Assembly (NCBI GenBank): GCA_900555635.1 | Contig: USLU01000008.1 | Location: 68,559-132,558 of the forward strand | Source of the DNA: an uncultured Bacteroides sp. | GTDB lineage: Bacteria > Bacteroidota > Bacteroidia > Bacteroidales > Bacteroidaceae | DNA: 64,000 nt | Reading direction: 5' to 3' | In this document: positions 44,300 to 52,607 of the stretch, in pieces | Layout: each line of letters starts with the position of its first letter | How positions within the stretch are numbered: position 1 is the first letter of the stretch | Notes under the pieces: generated by a model | What the model saw: the letters and a program-made list of their open reading frames with translations, nothing else | The model's database searches: none | What the model was told of the DNA's origin: nothing | Translations under genes and position numbers: made by a program

Positions 44300-45946
44300 A
44301 TGATGCAATTTAGGCTTTTTATATATGTTATTTTGGGAATCTTATTTCTAACGGCTTGTCAGAAAGATAGTGAGGAAGAAAAACCTCCTGTACCAGATGA
44401 ATTGACAATTGAGCCGGCATCAGTTGCATTGGCAGTGGGGGAATCGTGCCAGTTGGTAGTTAAGTTGAATGGGGTGCCATTGGACGGAAGCAGCGTGCGT
44501 TGGGAGTCAAATAGTAATTTGGTCAGTGTAGATGCTGATGGTAAAGTTACAGCTGCTTTCCATAATGAGTTTATTTCCGGATTACAAGTTACAGCTTTTG
44601 TACAGGGGCTTTATGTTATATGCCCAATCACAGTATATCAGGAGTATGATTATAAGTTTCGCCTGATTCTTAAGAGTAAAGGAAATGCAGATTATTCGTT
44701 AAATCAGCCGGAAAAGTTCTTATCGCCCAAAGCTATTGAAAGGCGCCAGAAAATGAATATTGCTATAGATGATTTAGACTTACCTATATCTAAAGATTAT
44801 CTGAAGCAGATTGAAAAAGTTGGAGGTAAAATTGTTTGCCAAAGTAAATGGTTAAAAACAGTCTGTGTCCAATGTAAAGATGAAAGATTGATTGACGAGT
44901 ATAAAAGATTACCATTTATTGAAGACGTTGTAAAGGTATGGCGAGGTGAAAAAGAAAAGCAGAAACAAGTTATTCCTTCGATTAGCTCTTCTGTAAATAG
45001 AAATATGGCGGGTTATTCTTCCGAAGACTATGGAGAAGCGTGGAGAAATATAGTTCTTCATAATGGGCAGATATTGCATGAACGTGGATTTAAAGGAAAT
45101 GGTATTGATATTGCAGTGATTGATGCGGGATTTATTGATTTATTAAATAATCCTACTTTAAATAGTATGCGGATTCGAGGTGCCAAGTCTTTTATATATG
45201 AAGATATGAATCCTTATAATATGGATGAACATGGTGTTTGGGTTACAGCCTGTATGGCAACAAATAAGCCGGGATACTATATGGGGACTGCCCCGGAAGC
45301 AGATTATTGGCTTTTACGTTCGGAAGATTTATCCGGTGACTATCCGGCAGAGGAAGATTATTGGGTGGCGGCCATAGAGTATGCTGATAGTGTGGGGGCA
45401 GATGTTGTGAATTCTTCATTGTATTATGTTACGAATGAATGGCCTTTTTCTTCGCATGAGTATGAAGAGATGGATGGGAAAACTGCATTGCCAACGCGGG
45501 TCGCTAATGTTGCCGTAAGTAAGGGTATCTTTGTTGTATGTTGTGCTGGTAATCATGGGAGTTGGGTAGGAACTCCGGCCGATTCTCCTGATGTGTTGGC
45601 GGTAGGTTCAGTCACTACTAATGGCGATATTGGTAGTTTTACGGCTTATGGTATGACTGTTGATGGAAGAATTAAACCTGATGTTGTATCTCTTGGATCG
45701 GCAGCGTGTACGATAGGTGTTGATGGGAAGATTGATTTTAGAAATGGAACATCGTATGCGAGTCCTATTTTGTGCGGATTGACTGCTTGCCTATGGCAGG
45801 CTTATCCTTGGCTGACGAATCATCAATTATTAGAAGTTCTTAAAAGGTCGGCAGATAGGTATAGTAAACCTGAACTGCCTTACGGTAATGGGATTGTAGA
45901 TATTCAGAAAGCTATATCTCTGATTGAGGCTATGCTGAAAGAATAA
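44300..45946 (+). CDS. Subtilisin-like (S8) serine protease lipoprotein
   Basis: 548 residues. The lipobox LTAC (Cys20) is followed by QKDSEEE, an acidic surface-export-type signal. Residues about 35-115 form a BIG2-like Ig domain (EPASVALAVGESCQL). A prodomain-like region with LSPKAIERRQKMNIAIDDLDLP is typical of Bacteroidota subtilases. Catalytic triad: Asp275 in VIDAGF, His311 in DEHGVW, Ser485 in NGTSYASP, with the oxyanion Asn in CAGNHG. Likely a surface protease. It is sandwiched between the msbA relic and intact msbA. No dedicated partner or immunity gene is seen. Confidence 0.9.
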   Translation: MMQFRLFIYVILGILFLTACQKDSEEEKPPVPDELTIEPASVALAVGESCQLVVKLNGVPLDGSSVRWESNSNLVSVDADGKVTAAFHNEFISGLQVTAFVQGLYVICPITVYQEYDYKFRLILKSKGNADYSLNQPEKFLSPKAIERRQKMNIAIDDLDLPISKDYLKQIEKVGGKIVCQSKWLKTVCVQCKDERLIDEYKRLPFIEDVVKVWRGEKEKQKQVIPSISSSVNRNMAGYSSEDYGEAWRNIVLHNGQILHERGFKGNGIDIAVIDAGFIDLLNNPTLNSMRIRGAKSFIYEDMNPYNMDEHGVWVTACMATNKPGYYMGTAPEADYWLLRSEDLSGDYPAEEDYWVAAIEYADSVGADVVNSSLYYVTNEWPFSSHEYEEMDGKTALPTRVANVAVSKGIFVVCCAGNHGSWVGTPADSPDVLAVGSVTTNGDIGSFTAYGMTVDGRIKPDVVSLGSAACTIGVDGKIDFRNGTSYASPILCGLTACLWQAYPWLTNHQLLEVLKRSADRYSKPELPYGNGIVDIQKAISLIEAMLKE

Positions 45947-45983
45947 TTAATCATTTTTCTTTCCTCATTCCCCGCTTTTCTCG

Positions 45984-45991
45984 TATCTTTG
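45984..45991 (+). promoter_or_regulatory. -7 element TATCTTTG for msbA
   Basis: An exact match 28 bases before the ATG. The relic copy at 43899 has lost the final G. Confidence 0.65.
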
Positions 45992-46019
45992 CGCCCTCAT
46001 ATTCACTTAACTACAACCA

Positions 46020-47858
46020 ATGAAGGAATTCTTGCAACTCATGCGACGTTTTGTGTCGCCTTATAAGAAGTATATCGGTTGGGCAATCGTGCTCAATGTT
46101 TTGTCGGCTATATTCAATGTGTTCTCATTTACTTTATTGATTCCTATTTTGAATATCCTCTTCAAGACGGGTGATAATGCACAGGTATATACTTTTATGG
46201 AATGGGGAAGCGGTAGCTTGAAGACTGTGGCTATAAATAACTTCTACTATTATGTTACGCAGATGATTGAAACGCATGGACCTACTATGACTCTGCTTTT
46301 CATGGGACTCTTTCTTGCTTTCATGACTATGCTCAAAACTTCCTGCTACTTCGGTTCATCGGCTATTATGATTCCGCTTCGTACGGGGGTAGTACGCGAT
46401 ATCCGTATTATGGTGTATTCAAAAGTGATGTATCTTCCGCTCAGTTTTTTCTCAGAAGAACGTAAGGGCGATATTATAGCCCGTATGAGTGGTGATGTGG
46501 GCGAGATTGAAAACTCTATTACCAGCTCACTGGATATGTTGCTCAAGAACCCGATTCTGATTATTCTCTATTTTGCAACATTGATCGTTACCAGTTGGCA
46601 GCTGACATTATTCACCATCTTAGTACTGCCATTTATGGGCTGGTTGATGGGAAAAGTTGGTAAGAAACTGAAACGTAAATCTTTGGAAGCTCAAGGAAAG
46701 TGGAGTGATACCATGTCGCAGTTGGAAGAAACTTTGGGCGGACTACGTATTATCAAAGCTTTTATTGCTGAAGATAAGATGGTGAATCGCTTTACTAAGT
46801 GCAGCAATGAATTGCGCGATGCAACCAATAAGGTGGCCATACGCCAGTCGTTGGCTCATCCGATGAGTGAATTTTTGGGTACGTTGCTGATCGTACTTGT
46901 GCTTTGGTTTGGTGGTATGTTGATTTTAGGGGAGTCTTCTTCTATCGAAGCATCGACATTTATTTTTTATATGGTGATTCTGTATAGCATTATCAATCCG
47001 TTGAAGGACTTTGCGAAAGCAGGATACAATATACCGAAAGGTTTGGCATCTATGGAGCGCGTGGATAAGATTCTGAAAGCTGAGAACCCGATAAAGGAAC
47101 CTGTTAATCCATTGCCTTTGCATGGAATGAATGACAAGATTGAGTTCAAGGACTTGACTTTCAGCTACGATGGGAAGCGGGATGTGTTGAAGCATGTCAA
47201 CCTGACCGTGCCCAAGGGTAAAACGATAGCTTTGGTTGGTCAATCAGGTTCGGGTAAGTCTACGTTGGTCGATTTATTGCCGCGTTATCATGATGTGCAA
47301 TTAGGAAAAATCACTATTGATGGTGTTAATATCAAGAACTTCCGTACGCATGATTTGCGTGCATTGATAGGAAATGTGAATCAGGAAGCTATTCTTTTCA
47401 ATGATTCTTTCTTCAATAATATTTCGTTCGGAGTGGAGAATGCTACTATGGAACAGGTTATCGAAGCAGCCAAGATTGCTAATGCGCACGATTTCATTAT
47501 GGAGACTGAGAAAGGATATGATACGAATATTGGTGACCGGGGTGGAAAACTTTCCGGTGGCCAGCGCCAGCGCGTCAGCATTGCTCGTGCTATCTTGAAG
47601 AATCCTCCTATATTGATTCTCGATGAGGCTACTTCCGCACTCGATACAGAGAGCGAACGTCTGGTGCAGGAGGCTTTGGAAAGATTGATGAAAACCCGTA
47701 CTACCATTGCTATTGCCCATAGACTTTCCACCATCAAGAATGCCGATGAAATCTGTGTGCTTTACGAAGGAGAAATAGTGGAACGTGGTAAGCATGAGGA
47801 ACTTCTGGAGAAGGACGGCTACTACAAGAGATTGAATGAAATGCAATCGCTCAGCTAA
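46020..47858 (+). CDS. msbA: MsbA-like ABC exporter (permease-ATPase half-transporter)
   Basis: 612 residues. The N-terminal membrane domain (about 1-340) has six hydrophobic segments. The ATPase domain carries Walker A GQSGSGKST (near 406), signature LSGGQRQR (near 510) and Walker B ILILDEATSALD (near 531), then the AHRLSTI switch His. A homodimeric exporter of the lipid A/multidrug type. Lying at the end of the LPS-glycan locus, flipping of lipid-linked LPS core is plausible, but multidrug export cannot be excluded. Confidence 0.88.
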   Translation: MKEFLQLMRRFVSPYKKYIGWAIVLNVLSAIFNVFSFTLLIPILNILFKTGDNAQVYTFMEWGSGSLKTVAINNFYYYVTQMIETHGPTMTLLFMGLFLAFMTMLKTSCYFGSSAIMIPLRTGVVRDIRIMVYSKVMYLPLSFFSEERKGDIIARMSGDVGEIENSITSSLDMLLKNPILIILYFATLIVTSWQLTLFTILVLPFMGWLMGKVGKKLKRKSLEAQGKWSDTMSQLEETLGGLRIIKAFIAEDKMVNRFTKCSNELRDATNKVAIRQSLAHPMSEFLGTLLIVLVLWFGGMLILGESSSIEASTFIFYMVILYSIINPLKDFAKAGYNIPKGLASMERVDKILKAENPIKEPVNPLPLHGMNDKIEFKDLTFSYDGKRDVLKHVNLTVPKGKTIALVGQSGSGKSTLVDLLPRYHDVQLGKITIDGVNIKNFRTHDLRALIGNVNQEAILFNDSFFNNISFGVENATMEQVIEAAKIANAHDFIMETEKGYDTNIGDRGGKLSGGQRQRVSIARAILKNPPILILDEATSALDTESERLVQEALERLMKTRTTIAIAHRLSTIKNADEICVLYEGEIVERGKHEELLEKDGYYKRLNEMQSLS

Positions 47859-47960
47859 TATTGGCCTTTAACATATCAAGAGATATCCCTGACAATAACT
47901 CTTTTTGTTACAGAAAAGTGTTTGTAAAAGCCGAAATCATTCTCTCCATATATGCAAGAT

Positions 47961-48117
47961 AGTTCCAACTTGTTGAAACGGTCAGTTTCATACCATTGGA
48001 ACCAGCAGTTTCATACCATTGGAACCGGGAGTTTATCACGTTGAAACCAACAGTTTCTCACGTTGGAACTGGGAGTTTCAACCGTTGAAACTGTTAGTTC
48101 CGATTGTTGAAACTGGC
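47961..48117. repeat. Seven tandem 22-23 bp imperfectly palindromic repeats
   Basis: Units start at 47961, 47984, 48007, 48030, 48052, 48074 and 48096. Each has the form GTTTCA-n4-TTGAAAC (with C/T and A/G variation) plus a short linker. The unit at 48074 is a perfect dyad. The array fills most of the 290-base gap between the convergent msbA and rnhA genes. No spacers exist, so it is not a CRISPR array. It may bind a dimeric protein repeatedly or fold into a series of RNA hairpins. Confidence 0.85.
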
Positions 48118-48149
48118 ATTAGCTCGCTTTGTACCGGAAACGGTAAAGG

Positions 48150-48785
48150 TTACTTCCTCCCGAAGTCGGCGGGTATTTCTCCCCATTGTTTGGTTTCCCA
48201 CTTCAGAATGCGGGTGGTGTAGGTGTTTTCGCGCAACCATTTCTCGGCGCGCTCTATTAATTTGAAGAGTTCTTCGGTCTTGGCGTCGCGCGGAAGTTTG
48301 GTTTTGCACTTCTTCTGCTTTACCCAATTGATGGCATTCACACTATCGCTATAAATAGGCATGTCAAATCCCTTCTGTTTCAACAGAGCAAGACCGTGGA
48401 CTATGGCAAGAAATTCTCCGATGTTGTTGGTGCCATACATCGGTCCGAAATGAAAAATCTGTTGGCGGCTGGCAACGTGTACTCCTTGATACTCCATCGC
48501 TCCGGGATTTCCGCTGCAAGCAGCGTCTACGGCAAGACTGTTGTCCAAGACCGATGCGGGTAGGGGAGTGTCGGCACCGCTTTTTTCTTTTGCTTTTGAT
48601 GCGGAGTTTTTACCGATATAGGCATAAGGAGAGGAAGCAAAGGCTTTTTCCGCTTCTTCGTGTGTCTCGAACGACTTGAACTTTGCGCCTTCGTACCCTT
48701 TTATCTGCAATTGGCAATCCGTCCATGAAGTGTAAATACCCGGATTGATGCCTGCCCAAACGACGTAAAACTTTTCTTTCTTCAT
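48150..48785 (-). CDS. rnhA: Ribonuclease HI with N-terminal viroplasmin-type domain
   Basis: 211 residues from MKKEKFYVVW. The N-terminal 45 residues (VVWAGINPGIYTSW, FKSFETHEEAEKAF) are the hybrid-binding domain seen in eukaryotic RNase H1 and caulimovirus viroplasmin. The catalytic domain has VDAACSGNPG (first Asp), NNIGEFLAIVHGL (Glu), YSDSVNAINWV (Asp) and a final acidic region. It degrades RNA in RNA-DNA hybrids. A -7 element ends about 10 bases upstream of the ATG, so the leader would be only a few bases. Confidence 0.93.
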   Translation of the reverse strand: MKKEKFYVVWAGINPGIYTSWTDCQLQIKGYEGAKFKSFETHEEAEKAFASSPYAYIGKNSASKAKEKSGADTPLPASVLDNSLAVDAACSGNPGAMEYQGVHVASRQQIFHFGPMYGTNNIGEFLAIVHGLALLKQKGFDMPIYSDSVNAINWVKQKKCKTKLPRDAKTEELFKLIERAEKWLRENTYTTRILKWETKQWGEIPADFGRK

Positions 48786-48795
48786 AATCGGAGGA

Positions 48796-48803
48796 CAAAG
48801 GTA
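48796..48803 (-). promoter_or_regulatory. -7 element TACCTTTG directly before rnhA
   Basis: The plus strand reads CAAAGGTA; the ATG follows 10 bases on, predicting a leader of zero to five bases. Confidence 0.6.
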
Positions 48804-48859
48804 GAAAAGAAAATAATAGAACAACGTAAAAGTTTAGAAAAGAGATGGTAAATGGAATT

Positions 48860-48890
48860 AATATTGTATTTTTGTAAAAATTGCAATATT
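48860..48890 (+). promoter_or_regulatory. TIR-gene promoter covered by an inverted repeat (candidate operator)
   Basis: The -7 element TATTTTTG is at 48867-48874. Around it AATATTG (48860-48866) mirrors CAATATT (48884-48890), and ATTTTT (48868-48873) mirrors AAAAAT (48876-48881). The dyad covers the -7 box and predicted start site and ends seven bases before the ATG, suiting a repressor or a 5' RNA hairpin. Confidence 0.6.
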
Positions 48891-48897
48891 AAATACT

Positions 48898-50202
48898 ATG
48901 AAACTGCAAATCTTTATTAGCTATCGCCGGGATGGGGGATCGGAGAAGGCTGAGCTCATCAAGAATATCCTGACCAGAAATAATATTCCATTGGAGAGAA
49001 TCTTCCTCGATACTCATAGTATTCATCAGGGAGAATTTGATTTGCGTATTCATTCTGCTATTCGCGGATGTACCGACTTCCTGATAATAGTAAATAAAAA
49101 TTGTTTTAAGCGTTGTAGTAATGAGTCAGATTGGTTGCGGCAGGAGATAGAGCAGGCGCTAAAGGCTGGTCTGAATATAGTCCCTGTCTTTTTCGATGGG
49201 ATTAAGAGCATAAAAAAAAGTGACGTCCCTCCCAGTATACAAGCTATTTGTGTAATGAACGGAGCCCATTATTCTGCTGAATATTCGGAAGCATTCTATA
49301 AAAAGCTCTTGTCTCTTCTGAATTCTTCACCTTTAAAGGTCGTTTCGAATCCCGGCAAATCCATTAGGGCTGGTAATGAGAGTGTTTTTCTGACAACTCT
49401 TTCTAATTACGATAACGAAATCTGTAAAGCATTTTTTGCTTTTCTTGAGCAATATCCCAAAAAAGAAAGTCTGACTCTCTTGTACTTTGGTTGTAGGGAC
49501 ATATTGCGAATACATCAGCGGTTGTTGGCTTTCGAGAAAATTGCGAAAGTAATAGTGTGTGATGATAATGCCTCGAAAATCAAGAGTTGGAAAAAACAAT
49601 TTAAAAATAGTAAGTTCGTATTTGAGGCAATAGAGTTTAACGATGATGTGATTTCGCAGATTCGTGCAATTTTGAGTAAGCATAACCAAAGTGCAATAGA
49701 TATTTTCTTTTCGAATGATAAATATCGATACTTGAAGGATAAGAAAGACTTTTTCAGGAAGTTGCGTGAAAATCTCAACCGTAGGGGCGGGGTTATTTTA
49801 AAGGCTTTTGATGATGATTCCAAGATGTGTTATCCGGATAAAGAAAGGTTGCTCGAAGAGATTATTAGCCGTACTTCGGCTTTGCCCTTTGTATCGGACC
49901 GTTTCTTGGGGAAGAAACTTTTCTCTATTTTTAATTTGGCAGGTTTTCATTCGGTGCGAGTGTTTTATAAGATTAACGATACCAGCCAATTGGATATGGA
50001 TGAACGCATCACTTTGTTTGAAGAGAGCTTTTCTTATCGGAAAAACTATTTTGACTCTTATGTGCAAGAGGCAGACAACAAGGAAATGGCCAAACATGAG
50101 CAAATGGAGTTTATGGTGCTGCTTGATAAATTGAAAGATTTGTTTTATACCAATTGTTTTTACTATGCCGAAACCAACTTTGTGTATTTGGCTATTAAAT
50201 AA
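48898..50202 (+). CDS. TIR domain fused to a methyltransferase-like domain
   Basis: 434 residues. Residues 1-150 are a TIR domain: FISYRRD (6-12), a BB-loop-like DTHSIHQGEFD (38-48) and the catalytic-type Glu83 in DWLRQEIEQAL, which in active TIR NADases attacks NAD. Residues about 165-434 have a Rossmann methyltransferase layout: LLYFGCRD, VIVCDD, IDIFFSND, LNRRGGVIL. The glycine-rich SAM motif is degenerate (GCRD in place of GCGxG), so catalysis is uncertain. First gene of a two-gene operon (11-base gap to the GNAT-kinase gene). A defence, signalling or metabolite-synthesis role is possible; the function is not known. Confidence 0.82.
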   Translation: MKLQIFISYRRDGGSEKAELIKNILTRNNIPLERIFLDTHSIHQGEFDLRIHSAIRGCTDFLIIVNKNCFKRCSNESDWLRQEIEQALKAGLNIVPVFFDGIKSIKKSDVPPSIQAICVMNGAHYSAEYSEAFYKKLLSLLNSSPLKVVSNPGKSIRAGNESVFLTTLSNYDNEICKAFFAFLEQYPKKESLTLLYFGCRDILRIHQRLLAFEKIAKVIVCDDNASKIKSWKKQFKNSKFVFEAIEFNDDVISQIRAILSKHNQSAIDIFFSNDKYRYLKDKKDFFRKLRENLNRRGGVILKAFDDDSKMCYPDKERLLEEIISRTSALPFVSDRFLGKKLFSIFNLAGFHSVRVFYKINDTSQLDMDERITLFEESFSYRKNYFDSYVQEADNKEMAKHEQMEFMVLLDKLKDLFYTNCFYYAETNFVYLAIK

Positions 50203-50213
50203 GCGAACCTGAA

Positions 50214-51836
50214 ATGAATGTAACTTATAGAACATTAGTCATAAATGATTATAATGAGATTTGTAGTCTCTGGAAGAATAGCGGTGAAATAGGCTTTTCT
50301 GAATCGGACTCTTACGAATATCTTTCTTTTTATTTGCGTCGGAATGATGGGTTGAGTATTGTGGTCTGCACTCCTGATGGTGTAATTGTTGGTACAGCCT
50401 TGAATGGACACGATGGAAGGCGTGGATTCATTAACCATCTGTATGTAAAGAAAGAATTTCGTTCCTTGGGGATTGGGCGAGAATTGGCTTTACGTTCGCT
50501 TACGTTGTTGAGCAACGAAAAGGTGTCTAAAGTTTATATTTTTGTCAAAAAGAACAATGAAGCTGCCATCTCTTTCTGGAATAAGTTGGGCTATCAGATA
50601 CAAGATGATTTTCTAGTGATGAGGAGACAGGCTTTGCCCGATAATGATAACTACAAGCAGTATGAAGAACTTAATGCCGAGAGTGTTATAGATTATTTAA
50701 GGAAGAAGACCAATTTACTGGAAGATATAACAGAAGTTGAGGCTACGGAGTTTGGAGATGGCAACATGAACTTGATTTTCAGGGTTACTACTCCCCGTAG
50801 TTCGTTTATTGTAAAACAATCTATGCCGCACGGAAAAATAAACCGTACCGTATACGAACCACCTGAGAGGGCTTTGTTTGAAAACTGTTTCATTGAAATT
50901 CAATCGGCATTTGTTTCTGAATACATTGTGTCTTCATATTATTTCGACCCGATTCTGTTTGTTCATGTTTTGGAAGATCTATCCGACTGGGATAATTTGC
51001 GCTCAGCACTAATGAATCAAGATGTCGATATTCGTATTGGTGATCCTATTGGTGCCTTTTTGGCAAAGACCGGATTTTATACTTCTACTTTTTATTTGGA
51101 AGGCAAGGAGAAAAGAAAACAGGCTGATCGTTTTCAAAACTACAGGCTTTGCCAGATTAGCGAAGAATTTGTGTTGACTGATCCGTTTTACAATGCATCG
51201 AGCAATAAGTTTGCGCCCGAACTTTTACCCCGGCTGCAAAACTTGTGGGCAAATAAAGCTTTGCTGGAACGGGTGCACTATTTAAGGAGTAAGTTTTGTA
51301 ATCAGCAAGAGTGCCTTTTGAGTGGAGATTGCCACACCGGCAATATGTTTGTGAAAGCAGGCAAAATAAAAGCATTCGATTTTGAATTTGCTTTTTATGG
51401 TCCTTTTGCCTACGACGTCGGAACAATTATCGGCAATTTATTACTGAGTTACCTCACGGTGGATATGCATAAGAATGCCATTGAGGATACAAAGGAATAT
51501 AAACACTCGATCCTGCAAGTCATTTTGAATATTTGGAAAACTTATCATGCAATAAGTCTTCATTTGCTTCTGAGTAAAGAATGTAAGGTGCACATGACTG
51601 AAGGTTATTTCCGTGAACATCTGGAGAATGTTCGTAAAGATACTTTGATGTATGCAGTGTGTACTTTGTTTGGAAGAGCTTATGGTTATGCACAGTTTAG
51701 TGAAATAACTGCAATAGCTGACTATGACAAGCGGGTAGCTGTACAAAAGCGTATTATAGATTTTGGAGAACATTTTTTATTGGAGGAGTTTGATAGTATC
51801 GAGCATTTTATAACTGCCATCAAATCCTCCTATTGA
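50214..51836 (+). CDS. GNAT acetyltransferase fused to a methylthioribose-kinase-like domain
   Basis: 540 residues. Residues about 1-142 are a GNAT fold with the acetyl-CoA loop RSLGIGREL (from Arg83). Residues about 160-540 resemble S-methyl-5-thioribose kinase (MtnK): the nucleotide loop EFGDGNMNLIF, FIVKQSMP, the catalytic GDCHTGN (Asp372, with His before the Gly replaced by Ser) and the metal site FDFEFAFYGP (Asp389). No methionine-salvage genes are nearby. MtnK phosphorylates the anomeric hydroxyl of a 5-substituted ribose; here the substrate could be a ribose product of the adjacent TIR enzyme. That link is inference. Confidence 0.82.
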   Translation: MNVTYRTLVINDYNEICSLWKNSGEIGFSESDSYEYLSFYLRRNDGLSIVVCTPDGVIVGTALNGHDGRRGFINHLYVKKEFRSLGIGRELALRSLTLLSNEKVSKVYIFVKKNNEAAISFWNKLGYQIQDDFLVMRRQALPDNDNYKQYEELNAESVIDYLRKKTNLLEDITEVEATEFGDGNMNLIFRVTTPRSSFIVKQSMPHGKINRTVYEPPERALFENCFIEIQSAFVSEYIVSSYYFDPILFVHVLEDLSDWDNLRSALMNQDVDIRIGDPIGAFLAKTGFYTSTFYLEGKEKRKQADRFQNYRLCQISEEFVLTDPFYNASSNKFAPELLPRLQNLWANKALLERVHYLRSKFCNQQECLLSGDCHTGNMFVKAGKIKAFDFEFAFYGPFAYDVGTIIGNLLLSYLTVDMHKNAIEDTKEYKHSILQVILNIWKTYHAISLHLLLSKECKVHMTEGYFREHLENVRKDTLMYAVCTLFGRAYGYAQFSEITAIADYDKRVAVQKRIIDFGEHFLLEEFDSIEHFITAIKSSY

Positions 51837-51916
51837 ATTTTAGGTTTACTGAACAACTTATTCTTCTAAATTGTTATATCTATAATAATGACTTACTGAA
51901 AATGAAAGAAAGAGCC

Positions 51917-52519
51917 ATGAGACGAACATTTGAAGAAGCAATGGAGCACCGCCGCTCGTATTATTCAATCGGCAGTGATTCGCCGGTATTGGATGAAGAA
52001 GTAGTACACGTCATCCGTCAAGCTGTAAAGAACGTGCCTTCGGCATTCAATTCTCAATCGACGAGAATTGTGTTGTTACTGGGCGATGAACATAAGAAAC
52101 TGTGGAATATTGTAAAAGAAACATTGAAAAAAATGATCTCTGCCGAAGCCTTTGTACAAACAGAAGCTAAGATTGACGGATGTTTTGCAAGCGGACACGG
52201 TACGGTACTGTTTTTTGAAGATACATCCGCAGTAAAGAAATTGCAAGAAGCTTTTCCTGCTTATCAGGATAGATTCCCCACTTGGTCGCAGCATACCTCT
52301 GCCATGCACCAATTTGCCATTTGGACTATGCTCGAAGACCTTGGACTGGGTGCCACCCTTCAACACTACAATCCGTTGATTGATGACGAAGTACGCCATA
52401 CCTGGAAACTGCCGAAAGAGTGGGAGCTGATTGCTGAAATGCCATTTGGTATGCCAACAGCCGAACCGGGAGGAAAAGAGTTTCTGGATTTGAGCGAACG
52501 AATTAAAATTTTCCGCTGA
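51917..52519 (+). CDS. Nitroreductase family protein (Frm2/Hbn1-like)
   Basis: 200 residues from MRRTFEEAMEHRRS (ATG at 51902 is an alternative). The N-terminal RRSYYSIG and NVPSAFNSQSTR are FMN-contacting segments, and LGLGATLQHYNP and PFGMPTAEPGGK close the family pattern. The lack of a long central insert fits the fungal Frm2/Hbn1-like branch. FMN-dependent reduction of quinones or nitro compounds is expected. It begins 80 bases after the GNAT-kinase gene on the same strand and could be cotranscribed with it, though no link is known. Confidence 0.88.
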   Translation: MRRTFEEAMEHRRSYYSIGSDSPVLDEEVVHVIRQAVKNVPSAFNSQSTRIVLLLGDEHKKLWNIVKETLKKMISAEAFVQTEAKIDGCFASGHGTVLFFEDTSAVKKLQEAFPAYQDRFPTWSQHTSAMHQFAIWTMLEDLGLGATLQHYNPLIDDEVRHTWKLPKEWELIAEMPFGMPTAEPGGKEFLDLSERIKIFR

Positions 52520-52548
52520 TTGTAAACGGCTCGCAACATAGAATTGCT

Positions 52549-52556
52549 TACCTTTG
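52549..52556 (+). promoter_or_regulatory. -7 element TACCTTTG for aroK
   Basis: An exact TAnnTTTG match with a leader of about 45 bases to the ATG. Confidence 0.6.
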
Positions 52557-52607
52557 TCGCAAATCGAAGATAGACCGAACTATCTTTGCTGTAAACGGTA
52601 AGCCGAT

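Noticed and set aside
47961..48117. CRISPR array
   Set aside because: The repeats are contiguous and vary in sequence, with no unique spacers and no cas genes nearby.
48898..51836. Thoeris or another named TIR defence system
   Set aside because: There is no ThsA-like, SIR2, SLOG or Argonaute partner, and neighbours are ordinary housekeeping genes. The pair does not match any named system I can recall.
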